Assembly: GCA_041661665.1 (NCBI GenBank)
Contig: JBAZTW010000028.1
Span: 1 to 28,164, forward strand
Direction of reading: 5' to 3'
DNA: 28,164 nucleotides
Source: GWC2-45-44 sp041661665
GTDB lineage: Bacteria; Planctomycetota; Phycisphaerae; Sedimentisphaerales; UBA12454
Positions 1 to 8,058 of this stretch are shown piece after piece. A model generated the notes under the pieces. That model saw only the letters and a program-made list of their open reading frames with translations. It was not told where the DNA came from and did no database searches. A program made the translations under genes and the position numbers. How positions within the stretch are numbered: the first letter of the stretch is position 1; each line of letters begins with the position of its first letter.

Positions 1-129
1 GCGTTGAACAATCAGTTGTTAAGCGGCAAATGCAAGCAAATCAGACATCAATTATGCGGAGCTGTGAGCAAATTTGATTCGCAACAGCTTATCGCGGCAC
101 GTGATACGCAAAACGATGTCGGCTGCTAA
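1..129 (+). pseudogene. ThiD2-like N-terminal fragment ending in in-frame TAA
   Basis: Reading frame 1, cut by the left edge, runs open for 42 codons and stops at TAA 127-129. It is in the same frame as the ThiE ORF that follows. The translation contains AARDTQNDVG and, just past the stop, VRIAEQMKRASLEDC and EALRVISE. This fits the pattern of the ThiD2 family domain (RDTxxDVGT...EALRxxEE), which in several phyla is fused to the N-terminus of thiamine-phosphate synthase. The alignment continues across the stop with no shift of frame, so the TAA replaces a single residue; a CAA to TAA change is one simple possibility. Either the gene carries a nonsense mutation, or the base is a sequencing or assembly error. 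Confidence 0.6.
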
Positions 130-147
130 GTTCGCATCGCAGAACAA

Positions 148-960
148 ATGAAACGAGCAAGTCTTGAAGATTGTGTGTCAGCCGGTTTTGCCAGAACAAC
201 CGAAGCGTTGAGAGTAATCAGCGAATCAGCAGCGACGTTCGACACCGGACTTGCGCAAGTATTTGAAAAACTCCGCTACGATTGCTACATTCTGGAAAAA
301 GAAATAATGCTTTTAGGATCGCCGGCTATAAGATTTTCAAAAGTAAGGCTTTACGTCGTTTTGACTGCGGAAATCTGCAAAGACGTTTTATCCACAGCAA
401 AGGCCTGTGCCGAGAATGGCGCTGATTGCCTTCAGCTTCGAGTAAAAACGATGGCCGATGGGCAATTCTTTGCCCTGGCTCAAAAATTTGTCGATTTATG
501 CAAACAACACAATGTTATCAGTATCATTAACGACAGGGTTGATATTGTTGTCGCATCGGGCGCTGACGGCGTACATTTGGGGCAGGATGATTTGTCGATA
601 GAGCAGGTTCGCGTCTGCCAGCTCAGGCCTTTGCTCATCGGCATCAGCACTCACTCGTTCACTGAACTTGAAAAGGCTTTTGAGCAGCAACCCTGTTATG
701 TCGGGCTGGGTTCTGTTTTTCCGACGGGCACAAAACAGGATGTAAATATTTGCGGCCTTGACTATATTTCCAAAGCAACCGAATTCCTCAAAAACAGTTC
801 TGTTCAATCGGTAGCCATCGGTGGAATAAATTTAGAAAATGTTGAAAAAGTTTTGCAAGCCGGTGCAAAAAAAATTGCCGTTTCTTCCTGCGTTTGTAAA
901 GCTGATAATCCTGCAGATGTTTGCAGAAAATTAAAACAAATTATCGAAAAATATCAGTAA
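148..960 (+). CDS. thiE: Thiamine-phosphate synthase (ThiE), C-terminal part of a ThiD2-ThiE fusion
   Basis: This cytoplasmic enzyme couples HMP-pyrophosphate to thiazole phosphate to give thiamine phosphate. The ThiE TIM barrel spans about residues 65-270. Family motifs are visible in order: CLQLRVK, IINDRVDIVVASGADGVHLG followed by QDDL, IGISTHS, GLGSVFPTGTK, AIGGI and the phosphate-binding KIAVSSC. Residues 1-60 match the C-terminal half of a ThiD2 domain (EALRVISE, KLRYDCYILE), so ATG 148 lies inside a domain rather than at its edge. No good Shine-Dalgarno precedes it, and an in-frame TAA lies 21 bp upstream. The gene probably began left of the window as ThiD2-ThiE. If the stop is real, the ThiE half would have to be made by internal initiation. 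The ThiE identity is near certain; the start is not. Confidence 0.88.
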   Translation: MKRASLEDCVSAGFARTTEALRVISESAATFDTGLAQVFEKLRYDCYILEKEIMLLGSPAIRFSKVRLYVVLTAEICKDVLSTAKACAENGADCLQLRVKTMADGQFFALAQKFVDLCKQHNVISIINDRVDIVVASGADGVHLGQDDLSIEQVRVCQLRPLLIGISTHSFTELEKAFEQQPCYVGLGSVFPTGTKQDVNICGLDYISKATEFLKNSSVQSVAIGGINLENVEKVLQAGAKKIAVSSCVCKADNPADVCRKLKQIIEKYQ

Positions 961-977
961 AATGCAGGAATAAAAAT

Positions 978-2969
978 ATGAAACTTCAATTTCCGTGGCA
1001 AAAAACCCAGTTAATCAGGGCTTGTATTGATTTTGCAAATATGAAATTGTGGGAACGTTACGACAATCTGGATTTTTTTGTCATCCAGACTCCTCTTGAA
1101 CATCCTGTTGTAGCTTCGATTATGGGTATAGGCGGGCAGGAGTATGGCCTTAGTCTTTTTAGAGGCCCCGATGCATTCCGCTACCCGCTTACGTTAGATG
1201 CAGGAATTTCTGCTATCGATAAGATGGATACTATCGGATTCAGTATGATTTATTACAGAGATATGGACTATATCGAAAAAAAGTGGCTCAAATCCTGTAA
1301 TTACCGCGCTAATAATTCCGATTGGCTGCCGTCGGTAATTTGCAAAAAGCCTATGCAGATGACAGAATTCGTCGAAAAAGATAAGGATGTCAAATTAATG
1401 CTATATGCACTCAAAGGTATAATTTGGGCGCAAAAAAATGGAAAATTTTCCCCCAAAACACTTGACGTTGCCGGCTCAAAGATGTTGACAATAGAAGTGT
1501 CCGGCGACGCTTCAGAGCCGGATGTTAAAGTAACGCGAAAATCATTTCCGGGGTCAAAAGAACTTCTTGAAATGTGCAACGATAATACGGCGTTTGAGGA
1601 TTCACAGTTGATGCCGGATATATCGGCCTTGCCGAAACTTGACGAGACGTGGGTTGTCGTGCCTGTATATTTGCCGGGTATGGATGACAAAAATGAGAGA
1701 TGTATTCTTACTATTGCAGAAGAGGAAAGTAATTATATTTTACACGCCGATGTTATTACAATGACGGTTAATGAGGCTGTCGAAACTTTACACAGCGTTT
1801 TTTCCGGAGATAATGCCGCAGAAAGCGTCGGCGTTCCCAGTAAAATCGTTATCGCCGAAAAGGAATTATATGTCGCCATAACCTCTTGTCTGCAGGCGTT
1901 AGATATAGATGTTTGCTATAACAAAAATCATCCTGTGGCAAAAGATATACGGGAGAGTTTGCAGCAGGATATATTCGCTTTTGCCAAAAAGCATATCGTA
2001 AAACCTCTCGAATTGCCCGACATTGATTTTTCCATAGTTCCCGCCGATGACGACCTGCAAGGCTGGAAGGCCGTTGGGAAAACCCTTACAAATTTATTTA
2101 TCAATTTCTGGCACGATTCAGATTTCCTTCGCAAAAATCGTCCCGGCAAACAATTCTTCGGCAATGAAAACTGGGATTATTATCTTGAAGAGTATGATGA
2201 TGTAATGGTGCTGCCGACTTATGTTACATGGGCTGCGCTTACATATAGAGCTAAAAAAGGCGAGCCGACCTTTGTGGAAACACAGCTTGCCGGTGCGATG
2301 CCGCGATCGCTGAGGAGTTCTCTTGAAGCTCTGAATAAGGCGTATCCGAGTCTGTATCAGATATTGGATACTAATGCCGAAACAGGATTTATCACCCTCA
2401 AAAATCTGCTGATACCTGAGACGATAACCGTTCACGACTACGGCTTATCTAAAACAGCCAAGTCGGACTGGATGGCCCCCTTCTGGGTTCATTCAGTCGG
2501 AAATTTCAGTTTTGTTGATATCGCAGGCCCCTTGTTCGGACCATTAAACGCAACAGAAATAATTGAAGAATTACAGGAGCTTAATCTGCCGACGAACCCA
2601 TCACCTCAGTGGCTTAGAGAAAACGCGTATATTTTTGGTCGGCTGTGGGAATTATATGACGAATTGACAGAATTAAGTAATACTGATGACAAACCTGAAA
2701 AAAGTCCCGAAAACAAGAACATCTTTGAAGAAACGCTGCCAGATGAGCTTGTGGCGGGAGCTCAGGAATATATAAACAAATACTATATGGATTGGTTAGA
2801 CCAGTCAATTCCCGCTCTTGATAACAAAACGCCAAGACAGGCTATAAAAAATATTAAAAATGTGCAAAAAGTTAGAATAATGATAGAAACCATCCCTGCC
2901 CCGGCGGGTAAGGCAAAAATTATAATTCCTAAAAATAAAATGCTGAAAGAACTTGGCCTTAGCGAATAA
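978..2969 (+). CDS. DUF7309/DUF6930-like protein of unknown function
   Basis: A 663-aa soluble-looking protein with no signal peptide or membrane helix. ATG 978 is preferred over the upstream in-frame ATG 921, because 921 overlaps thiE and 978 has AGGA about 9 bp upstream. The first 90 residues (LWERYDNLDFFVIQTP, VASIMGIGGQEYGLSLFRG) look like the N-terminal DUF7309-type domain. A central part (ETWVVVPVYLPG, then SKIVIAEKELYVAITSCLQ) resembles DUF6930. The C-terminus has MDWLDQSIPALDNKTPRQA, a motif often seen near SEC-C or antitoxin-like tails of such proteins. I assign these names from memory of family patterns, without a profile search. No catalytic motif is evident. It follows thiE by 17 bp and may be cotranscribed with it, but a role in thiamine metabolism is not implied. 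Confidence 0.75.
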   Translation: MKLQFPWQKTQLIRACIDFANMKLWERYDNLDFFVIQTPLEHPVVASIMGIGGQEYGLSLFRGPDAFRYPLTLDAGISAIDKMDTIGFSMIYYRDMDYIEKKWLKSCNYRANNSDWLPSVICKKPMQMTEFVEKDKDVKLMLYALKGIIWAQKNGKFSPKTLDVAGSKMLTIEVSGDASEPDVKVTRKSFPGSKELLEMCNDNTAFEDSQLMPDISALPKLDETWVVVPVYLPGMDDKNERCILTIAEEESNYILHADVITMTVNEAVETLHSVFSGDNAAESVGVPSKIVIAEKELYVAITSCLQALDIDVCYNKNHPVAKDIRESLQQDIFAFAKKHIVKPLELPDIDFSIVPADDDLQGWKAVGKTLTNLFINFWHDSDFLRKNRPGKQFFGNENWDYYLEEYDDVMVLPTYVTWAALTYRAKKGEPTFVETQLAGAMPRSLRSSLEALNKAYPSLYQILDTNAETGFITLKNLLIPETITVHDYGLSKTAKSDWMAPFWVHSVGNFSFVDIAGPLFGPLNATEIIEELQELNLPTNPSPQWLRENAYIFGRLWELYDELTELSNTDDKPEKSPENKNIFEETLPDELVAGAQEYINKYYMDWLDQSIPALDNKTPRQAIKNIKNVQKVRIMIETIPAPAGKAKIIIPKNKMLKELGLSE

Positions 2970-3129
2970 ACAATCTCTGACAGCCGGATAACACTGAAAT
3001 GGTGCAGCCGTAAGTCTTTGGTTTTGCAAAGGCTACGATTATGTCGTCATAAAAAAGTTATCCACCTTTTTTTACACAGTAGAAAATTTTACCTTTTTTC
3101 ACATTTTAGACTTTTATTATTTTCTTTTT

Positions 3130-3145
3130 CATACCAACCGGTATG
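3130..3145. promoter_or_regulatory. 16-bp perfect inverted repeat, operator candidate
   Basis: CATACC and GGTATG form a perfect 6-bp inverted repeat around the 4-bp centre AACC. This shape suits a dimeric regulator, for example of the TetR type. It lies 334 bp before the fusion gene and 161 bp after the upstream gene. No regulator gene is adjacent, so the assignment is tentative. Confidence 0.35.
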
Positions 3146-3317
3146 TTTTTCAACGAAACGCATTAAATTACCTTTCTCTATCTACCTGACAAGAATGGAG
3201 TTATGGTAATAATTATCGGTCTTTGTGAAGTTATAATATTCCGGGGCAAAAACGTGCGGCTGACGAAGGCATATCTCCCGCACTGCGTAATTCACTTATT
3301 TTAACATTCTCTATATG

Positions 3318-3337
3318 TTATCAACAAGCTATCCACA
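3318..3337 (+). promoter_or_regulatory. Two DnaA-box-like 9-mers spaced one helical turn
   Basis: TTATCAACA (3318-3326) and CTATCCACA (3329-3337) each differ by one base from the DnaA consensus TTATCCACA, and their starts are 11 bp apart. A third near-match, TTATCCACC, lies at 3058-3066. The surroundings are AT-rich and non-coding. They could be DnaA-binding sites of an origin or of a DnaA-regulated promoter, or chance: one perfect consensus box also occurs inside thiE at 388-396. Confidence 0.35.
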
Positions 3338-3478
3338 AAATTAAAGACCCGTACGTTCTAAAACCATAGAGATACTGTTAGCAATATAGTGATAAAAAAA
3401 GGTCTTGCATTTATATCTGGTTATTTCGAGTGCGGTTAATATACTGTGGTTCAGGTATTTATAATATAGGAGTTTAGT

Positions 3479-5941
3479 ATGGCGGTCGCAAAAAAGAGAC
3501 TTAGCAAGGCGTTAAAAGAAAAAAATGGATTTGTTGTTGTGGCTGAACTTGTCGGCGGAGCAAACTTCAATTATGCCCCGATAAAAAAGTTTCTGACTGC
3601 GCACAGTCAGGCCGGCGGCAAAGACATACCTTCAGATTTTAATTTTGTCGGGATAACTAATCCACAGAGCCCCGGCGGCGTGGCGAATATCGAGCCTGCC
3701 GACGTTCACAGGTTTGCCGTCGCGAATAATCTGCTCGGCGAACTCGATTTCATTCCGCATATAAGCTGCAAAGATTCCAACAAAGACGGCATCATAAGTT
3801 TGCTTGCCGCTCACAAGGCCGCCGGCGTGGAAAGTCTCTTAGCTCTCACCGGCGACAAACCCGCCACATCGAAAGGCGTTTTTGAACTCGAATCTGTCGG
3901 ACTGCTCGGCCTGATAAGTTCTATGAACGATGAGGCCGTCATTAAGGCAAAGCCGGATGCGCTTGATTCTGTGCCGAAATTTTTCGCAGGCGCAGCGGTG
4001 TCGCCTTTCAAGTACAATGAAGAATCGCAAATGCAGCAGTATTTCAAAATGGAAAAGAAAATCACATCCGGCGCAGAATTTTTAATTACACAAGTCGGCT
4101 GGGACTGGAAAAAAAGCGTTGAGCTGATGAAATACCTTGCCGATGCGAAAATCGATATTCCGGTAATCGGCAACGTTTATCTGCTCAGCACAATTACGCC
4201 TGCGCCGCGTCTTATGCACGATATAAAACTGCCAGGCTGTTTTGTGAGCGATGAACTTTTCGCAAAGGTCTGCTCCGAGAGCGTTGATGAACATATCGAA
4301 CGAGCAGCCCAGCAAATTGCGATGTATAAATCTATCGGCGCAGCAGGCGTTGACATCGGCGGTGTTCACGATTATGAAATGTTTATAAAACTGCTGAAAC
4401 GCGCCGCCCAAATCGGCGACAACTGGCAGCAGTTTAAGGATAACCTCTGCTGGCCGGCGAAGAATGCTTTTTATCTGTATGATTCGGCGGGCAAAAGAGC
4501 GGAACTTTCAAAAACAAAAAAGACGCTCGGTCATTGCGTGTTCAATTGTTTCCACGCAGCAATTCTCGACCCGCAGCATAAAGGTTTTCACGGGCTCAAA
4601 AAATTTATGAAATTTCTCGGTACGGACAAAGGCAAAGGATTTTTCTATAAGTCATTTAACACTTTTGAGAAATCAGCCAAGTATTTGATGTTTGACTGCG
4701 AAGAATGCGGCGATTGTTTTCTGCCTGAGAATTTCGGCCTTTGCACAATCGGCGGCTGCGAAAAGGGAATGGACAACGCTCCCTGCGGCGATTCGACGGC
4801 GGAAGGAAAATGCGGAAATAATCTCGACAGAATTTGTATCGGCGATAGAATTTACAAAGCGGCGGCGGCAGAAAAAGGCGGCCTGGAGAAATTGCGGAAA
4901 ATCATCAACAAGTCCCGCAACCCGGCCCTTGAGCACACCGCATCTATACTAAATTCTTTATTCGGAAAGGACCATACTTTGAGAAGTCCACTCATCGGCA
5001 TAGCCGAATTGGTTCACGCGTCTATACCAAAGACCGGCGAGATTATGGCAAAACTCCATTCGTTCGGCGACAACTGGGATACAAAACCAAGCGGCGAACT
5101 CGATTACATAAAGGCTCTGATAGAATCGCAGGCTGTTGATGGCGCCGATTACATCGCGGTAAATATCGACCAGTTCGGCGAGGCCAATCCCGCGTTCGCG
5201 GTTGAGCTGATGAAAAAATATGTCGTGCTTGTTCGTAAATTCGGCAAAGGCGTGCCGGTCTGCATTGACAGCAGCAGCGATGCCGTTCTTACCGCTGGCC
5301 TCAAGCAATGGTACGACACTGCCGAGAATGTCAAACCTCCGCTGATTAACTCCATAAAAGTTTATACAATCGAAAATATGATGCCGCTGAAGAAGCATTT
5401 CGATTATAAATTCATCGGCCTGCTCATCGGCGAAGGCAAAACGGGCAGTATTGTTGAAACCGAAAGCGTTGACGACCTTCATAATCTTGCGAAAACTATT
5501 TTCGAGGCAGCAACAAAGAAATATGGTTTTAAGCCTGATGAGATTTTCTTCGACTCGACGGTTTTCCCGCTGGCGATTGATATGCCTATGATGCCGGGAA
5601 CGGCAAGTTATACGCATAGAACTTTTAATACTATCAAACGCATCAAAACTGACCCGATATTAAAGGGCTGTCATTTTTCACTCGGCGTTACAAACAGCGT
5701 TCGCGATTTGCCGGCAAGGAAAATCGGCGTTGCCAGAGCCTATGTCGAAGTGGCGATGCGATACGGCCTTGACGCGGGAATTATCAACGTCTCTCATCAG
5801 TTCGGCGTAAAACCCGCCGATGAGGATTTGGTCAAAATGGTTGAGGCCTTTGCAAATATGGACGGCTCAAGTGAAAAGCAAAATGAGGCTATGACACTGA
5901 TGGGCGATTTCTGCTCAAAGAATCGAAAGGCATCGGCGTAA
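3479..5941 (+). CDS. Fusion: methylenetetrahydrofolate reductase, Cys-rich MTHFR C-terminal domain and pterin-binding methyltransferase domain
   Basis: An 820-aa soluble protein with three parts. Residues 1-315 are a MetF-like TIM barrel (VVAELVGG at 20-27, LLALTGDKP at 120-128, FLITQVGWD at 201-209) that would reduce 5,10-methylene-THF to methyl-THF. Residues about 340-475 carry eight cysteines (407, 410, 413, 422, 427, 436, 445, 453) in the pattern CxxCGxC...GGC...NAPCG. This matches the metal-binding C-terminal MTHFR domain that accompanies MetF in Wood-Ljungdahl-type organisms. Residues about 500-800 are a DHPS-like pterin-binding barrel of the AcsE/MetH class (CIDSSS at 596-601, NSIK at 624-627, FDSTVFPL at 691-698, GVTNSVRDLPAR at 736-747). 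That domain would move the methyl group from methyl-THF to a corrinoid. AGGAG sits 6 bp before ATG. No corrinoid protein or methionine synthase gene is in the window. Confidence 0.85.
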   Translation: MAVAKKRLSKALKEKNGFVVVAELVGGANFNYAPIKKFLTAHSQAGGKDIPSDFNFVGITNPQSPGGVANIEPADVHRFAVANNLLGELDFIPHISCKDSNKDGIISLLAAHKAAGVESLLALTGDKPATSKGVFELESVGLLGLISSMNDEAVIKAKPDALDSVPKFFAGAAVSPFKYNEESQMQQYFKMEKKITSGAEFLITQVGWDWKKSVELMKYLADAKIDIPVIGNVYLLSTITPAPRLMHDIKLPGCFVSDELFAKVCSESVDEHIERAAQQIAMYKSIGAAGVDIGGVHDYEMFIKLLKRAAQIGDNWQQFKDNLCWPAKNAFYLYDSAGKRAELSKTKKTLGHCVFNCFHAAILDPQHKGFHGLKKFMKFLGTDKGKGFFYKSFNTFEKSAKYLMFDCEECGDCFLPENFGLCTIGGCEKGMDNAPCGDSTAEGKCGNNLDRICIGDRIYKAAAAEKGGLEKLRKIINKSRNPALEHTASILNSLFGKDHTLRSPLIGIAELVHASIPKTGEIMAKLHSFGDNWDTKPSGELDYIKALIESQAVDGADYIAVNIDQFGEANPAFAVELMKKYVVLVRKFGKGVPVCIDSSSDAVLTAGLKQWYDTAENVKPPLINSIKVYTIENMMPLKKHFDYKFIGLLIGEGKTGSIVETESVDDLHNLAKTIFEAATKKYGFKPDEIFFDSTVFPLAIDMPMMPGTASYTHRTFNTIKRIKTDPILKGCHFSLGVTNSVRDLPARKIGVARAYVEVAMRYGLDAGIINVSHQFGVKPADEDLVKMVEAFANMDGSSEKQNEAMTLMGDFCSKNRKASA

Positions 5942-5970
5942 AAATAAGGTCAATGACCACTCTCTGAATG

Positions 5971-6026
5971 CGTCGTCGTGCCGACGACGGCTAAACAGCC
6001 CCCTGCGCTATCGCTTGGGCTCTGAT
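5971..6026. repeat. Palindromic repeat C, copy 1 (hairpin plus GGCTAA...GGGCTCTGAT)
   Basis: A perfect 8-bp stem (CGTCGTCG at 5971-5978, CGACGACG at 5982-5989) is followed by a 38-bp constant part, 5989-6026. That part matches 19624-19661 at 35 of 38 bases. It lies between convergent genes and overlaps the 3' end of the minus-strand sulfatase-fold gene, supplying its stop codon (TAG, 6010-6008) and last residues SEPKR. Confidence 0.85.
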
Positions 6027-7990
6027 TTTATTTTGTCATATACCGCTCTTGGTTCTCTGCTGTTTGTCTGGCATAGCCAGTTGTCGAAGATTCGCTGGTA
6101 TTCTTCCTTACTGTTGACCGGCGGCGTTATGAGCATTTGTCTCTGCCAGTTTATAACTTTGTCGGCGGTCATGGCCATATCCGCCGAGTTCTTCATAAAA
6201 AATTGTCCGTTAATTTCCGCGGGGTCTTGTGAAAGGTCGAAGACCGTCATCATTTCATTGGTTGTGTCGTAAATAAATTTTTCTCTGCCAAGCATAAAAC
6301 CAGCCGGCCCATTTTTCATCCACGTCGAAAAAAATAATTTCCTAACAAGTATATCCTGTGCGAGGGCGTTTATGCCGTCAAAATCCGCCTCGGTGATATC
6401 AAAGCCCAAAAGGTTGAGCAGGGTCGGGGTTACGTCTATACTGCTGACAGTAGTATCAATTTTGACAGACCTTTTAATCATCTTCGGCGATTTTATAAAC
6501 CAAAAAACTTTCAGCACCTCATCATACGGAATCCTGGCGTGGCCGTATCTATCGTGCTGGCCGAAAGCCTCGCCGTGGTCGCCGATAACACAGAAAATGG
6601 TTTTGTCCATATTCGTAACCTTGCCTAACTTTTTATACAAGTCAGCCAGAAACGCATCGGTATATTCGATAAGCCTGCGGTATTTTACTTCCGGCTCATC
6701 ATCATCAGAGTAGTTTGGATCTTTGTATTTGTCTGGAATTTCATAAGGGTCGTGTGAAGCTGAACCGAGTATGGTGAGCATAAAAGGTTTGTCGGATTGC
6801 TTAATCCAGTCGCAGACAGGCTGGATAAGTTCAAATTCGTCCGCGGCTAAATAGCCGAGATATGAATTTGCATCGGCGATGTCCTGCCGGGCAAAGAATT
6901 TTTCAAATCCGAGATTATTGACCAGCCCAGGTCTCGCCTCGAAAATTCCGTCGGCGGACTGAAAAAACGCTGTTCGGTATCCGCAGCTTTTCAGAATGGT
7001 TGCGATACTGCGGTAGTTCTTTTCTCTTACAGAGGCTTCAATGTAATCCTGACTTACCGAGGGATATTCGCCTGTATGAATTGCGAAAAGAGCTTTCGTT
7101 GTGTGTGTGGCAACGGTTCGGCAATTCGTGAACGATACGCCCTCATTGCCAAGCGATGCGAGAAACGGCACGTTTGCACTGTTGGGGTCGAGAAATTTCG
7201 TCTGTCCCGGCGCGATGCCCTCAAGCACAACCATAACGAGATTGTATTTTCCTATATACTTGTGAGTTTGCAGAGGAATTTTTGTTTCGTCAGCCAATGG
7301 GAGTATTCGACTGTCTTTCTGCAAATTCCTGTGGTTGTTATCTCTGCGGATATTGACGAATATCGACTTAATCGCCTTGAACTGACTGTTGTATCGCAGT
7401 TCTGCGGATATTTTTGTATCGGCATTTGTCAACGATAATTTTGCTATTGTTCCTGCGGCGATGAGCAGAATGATATAGATAATCAGTCTGGTCTGTATGT
7501 GTTTTTTTGTGAATGGCGGCACGATGGGTTTTTTCAGAACGGTAAAAAAGAACGCAAGGGCGATTGCACTGGGACCCAGCAATGCGACAGCGACAAATGG
7601 CCTCATCGCTAAATGATGCCCGACAATGCGAAATCTGCTCACAGGGTCGAAGAAAAGCGGGGCGATAACGGCAGGCAATGCCTGAGTTCCTGTTGCGATG
7701 AGCCAGCCGGCGTTTATCACCGACCAGGTGCAGACTAAAGCGGCAAAAACCAGAGCGACCCTTGCCGCCCAGTTCTTTTGCCAGGAAAAGCAGGTAAGCG
7801 AACAGAATAGTTCCGCTCCGACAAGCACGATGAGGTCAGCGACAATCCAGCCGGGATATTGGCCGAGTCGGTGAACGTGAATTGCCCAGTATAACTTTGC
7901 CAGCAGCGTACAGGCGAGAGCGCCGATGATGATAAGACTTGCCGCCCAGATTTTGCAGAAATCACAAATTTTTTTGAATTCCAATATCAT
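6008..7990 (-). CDS. Membrane sulfatase/alkaline-phosphatase-fold transferase (LtaS/phosphoethanolamine transferase-like)
   Basis: About 660 aa. The N-terminal third has five hydrophobic helices (segments ASLIIIGALACTLLA, ADLIVLVGAELF, ALVFAALVCTW, AVALLGPSAIALAFFF, IIYIILLIAAGTI). The rest is an extracytoplasmic sulfatase-fold domain. NLVMVVLEGI gives the first metal-binding acidic residue, THTTKALFAIHTGEYPS holds the likely threonine nucleophile, and VIGDHGEAFGQHDRYGH is the metal-binding DHG...H motif. A threonine in place of Cys/Ser fits phospho-group transferases such as lipoteichoic acid synthase or phosphoethanolamine transferases rather than true sulfatases. The substrate is unknown. 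ATG 7990 is chosen over a TTG at 8035, because the latter leaves almost no space to the divergent neighbour. The last residues (SEPKR) and the stop lie in a dispersed repeat. Confidence 0.85.
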   Translation of the reverse strand: MILEFKKICDFCKIWAASLIIIGALACTLLAKLYWAIHVHRLGQYPGWIVADLIVLVGAELFCSLTCFSWQKNWAARVALVFAALVCTWSVINAGWLIATGTQALPAVIAPLFFDPVSRFRIVGHHLAMRPFVAVALLGPSAIALAFFFTVLKKPIVPPFTKKHIQTRLIIYIILLIAAGTIAKLSLTNADTKISAELRYNSQFKAIKSIFVNIRRDNNHRNLQKDSRILPLADETKIPLQTHKYIGKYNLVMVVLEGIAPGQTKFLDPNSANVPFLASLGNEGVSFTNCRTVATHTTKALFAIHTGEYPSVSQDYIEASVREKNYRSIATILKSCGYRTAFFQSADGIFEARPGLVNNLGFEKFFARQDIADANSYLGYLAADEFELIQPVCDWIKQSDKPFMLTILGSASHDPYEIPDKYKDPNYSDDDEPEVKYRRLIEYTDAFLADLYKKLGKVTNMDKTIFCVIGDHGEAFGQHDRYGHARIPYDEVLKVFWFIKSPKMIKRSVKIDTTVSSIDVTPTLLNLLGFDITEADFDGINALAQDILVRKLFFSTWMKNGPAGFMLGREKFIYDTTNEMMTVFDLSQDPAEINGQFFMKNSADMAMTADKVINWQRQMLITPPVNSKEEYQRIFDNWLCQTNSREPRAVYDKIKSEPKR

Positions 7991-8058
7991 ACCTGCCGGA
8001 TTATAATCGCTGCTTCGTAAATCTGCAAAAAGCAAATTGATAATTGAGATGCTGTTCT

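Larger units (their letters stand above)
2970..3478. other. AT-rich intergenic region with DnaA-box-like sites and a palindrome
   Basis: There are 509 bp without a convincing gene; the only open frame (3018-3209) encodes a Leu/Phe-rich low-complexity peptide without a ribosome site. The region holds one DnaA-box-like 9-mer at 3058, a 16-bp palindrome at 3130, a pair of DnaA-box-like 9-mers at 3318 and 3329, and an imperfect hairpin near 3255-3285 (GTGCGG against CCGCAC). No known riboswitch was recognised ahead of the folate gene. The gene start at 3479 has AGGAG at 3468-3472. Confidence 0.6.

Noticed and set aside
3018..3209. A 63-codon open frame in the gap before the folate fusion gene
   Set aside because: Low-complexity Leu/Phe/Ser product, no ribosome site, no motif.
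4958..5617. A 219-codon open frame antisense to the folate fusion gene
   Set aside because: Low-similarity, Arg/His/Phe-rich product without motifs; it mirrors the codon pattern of the real gene on the other strand.
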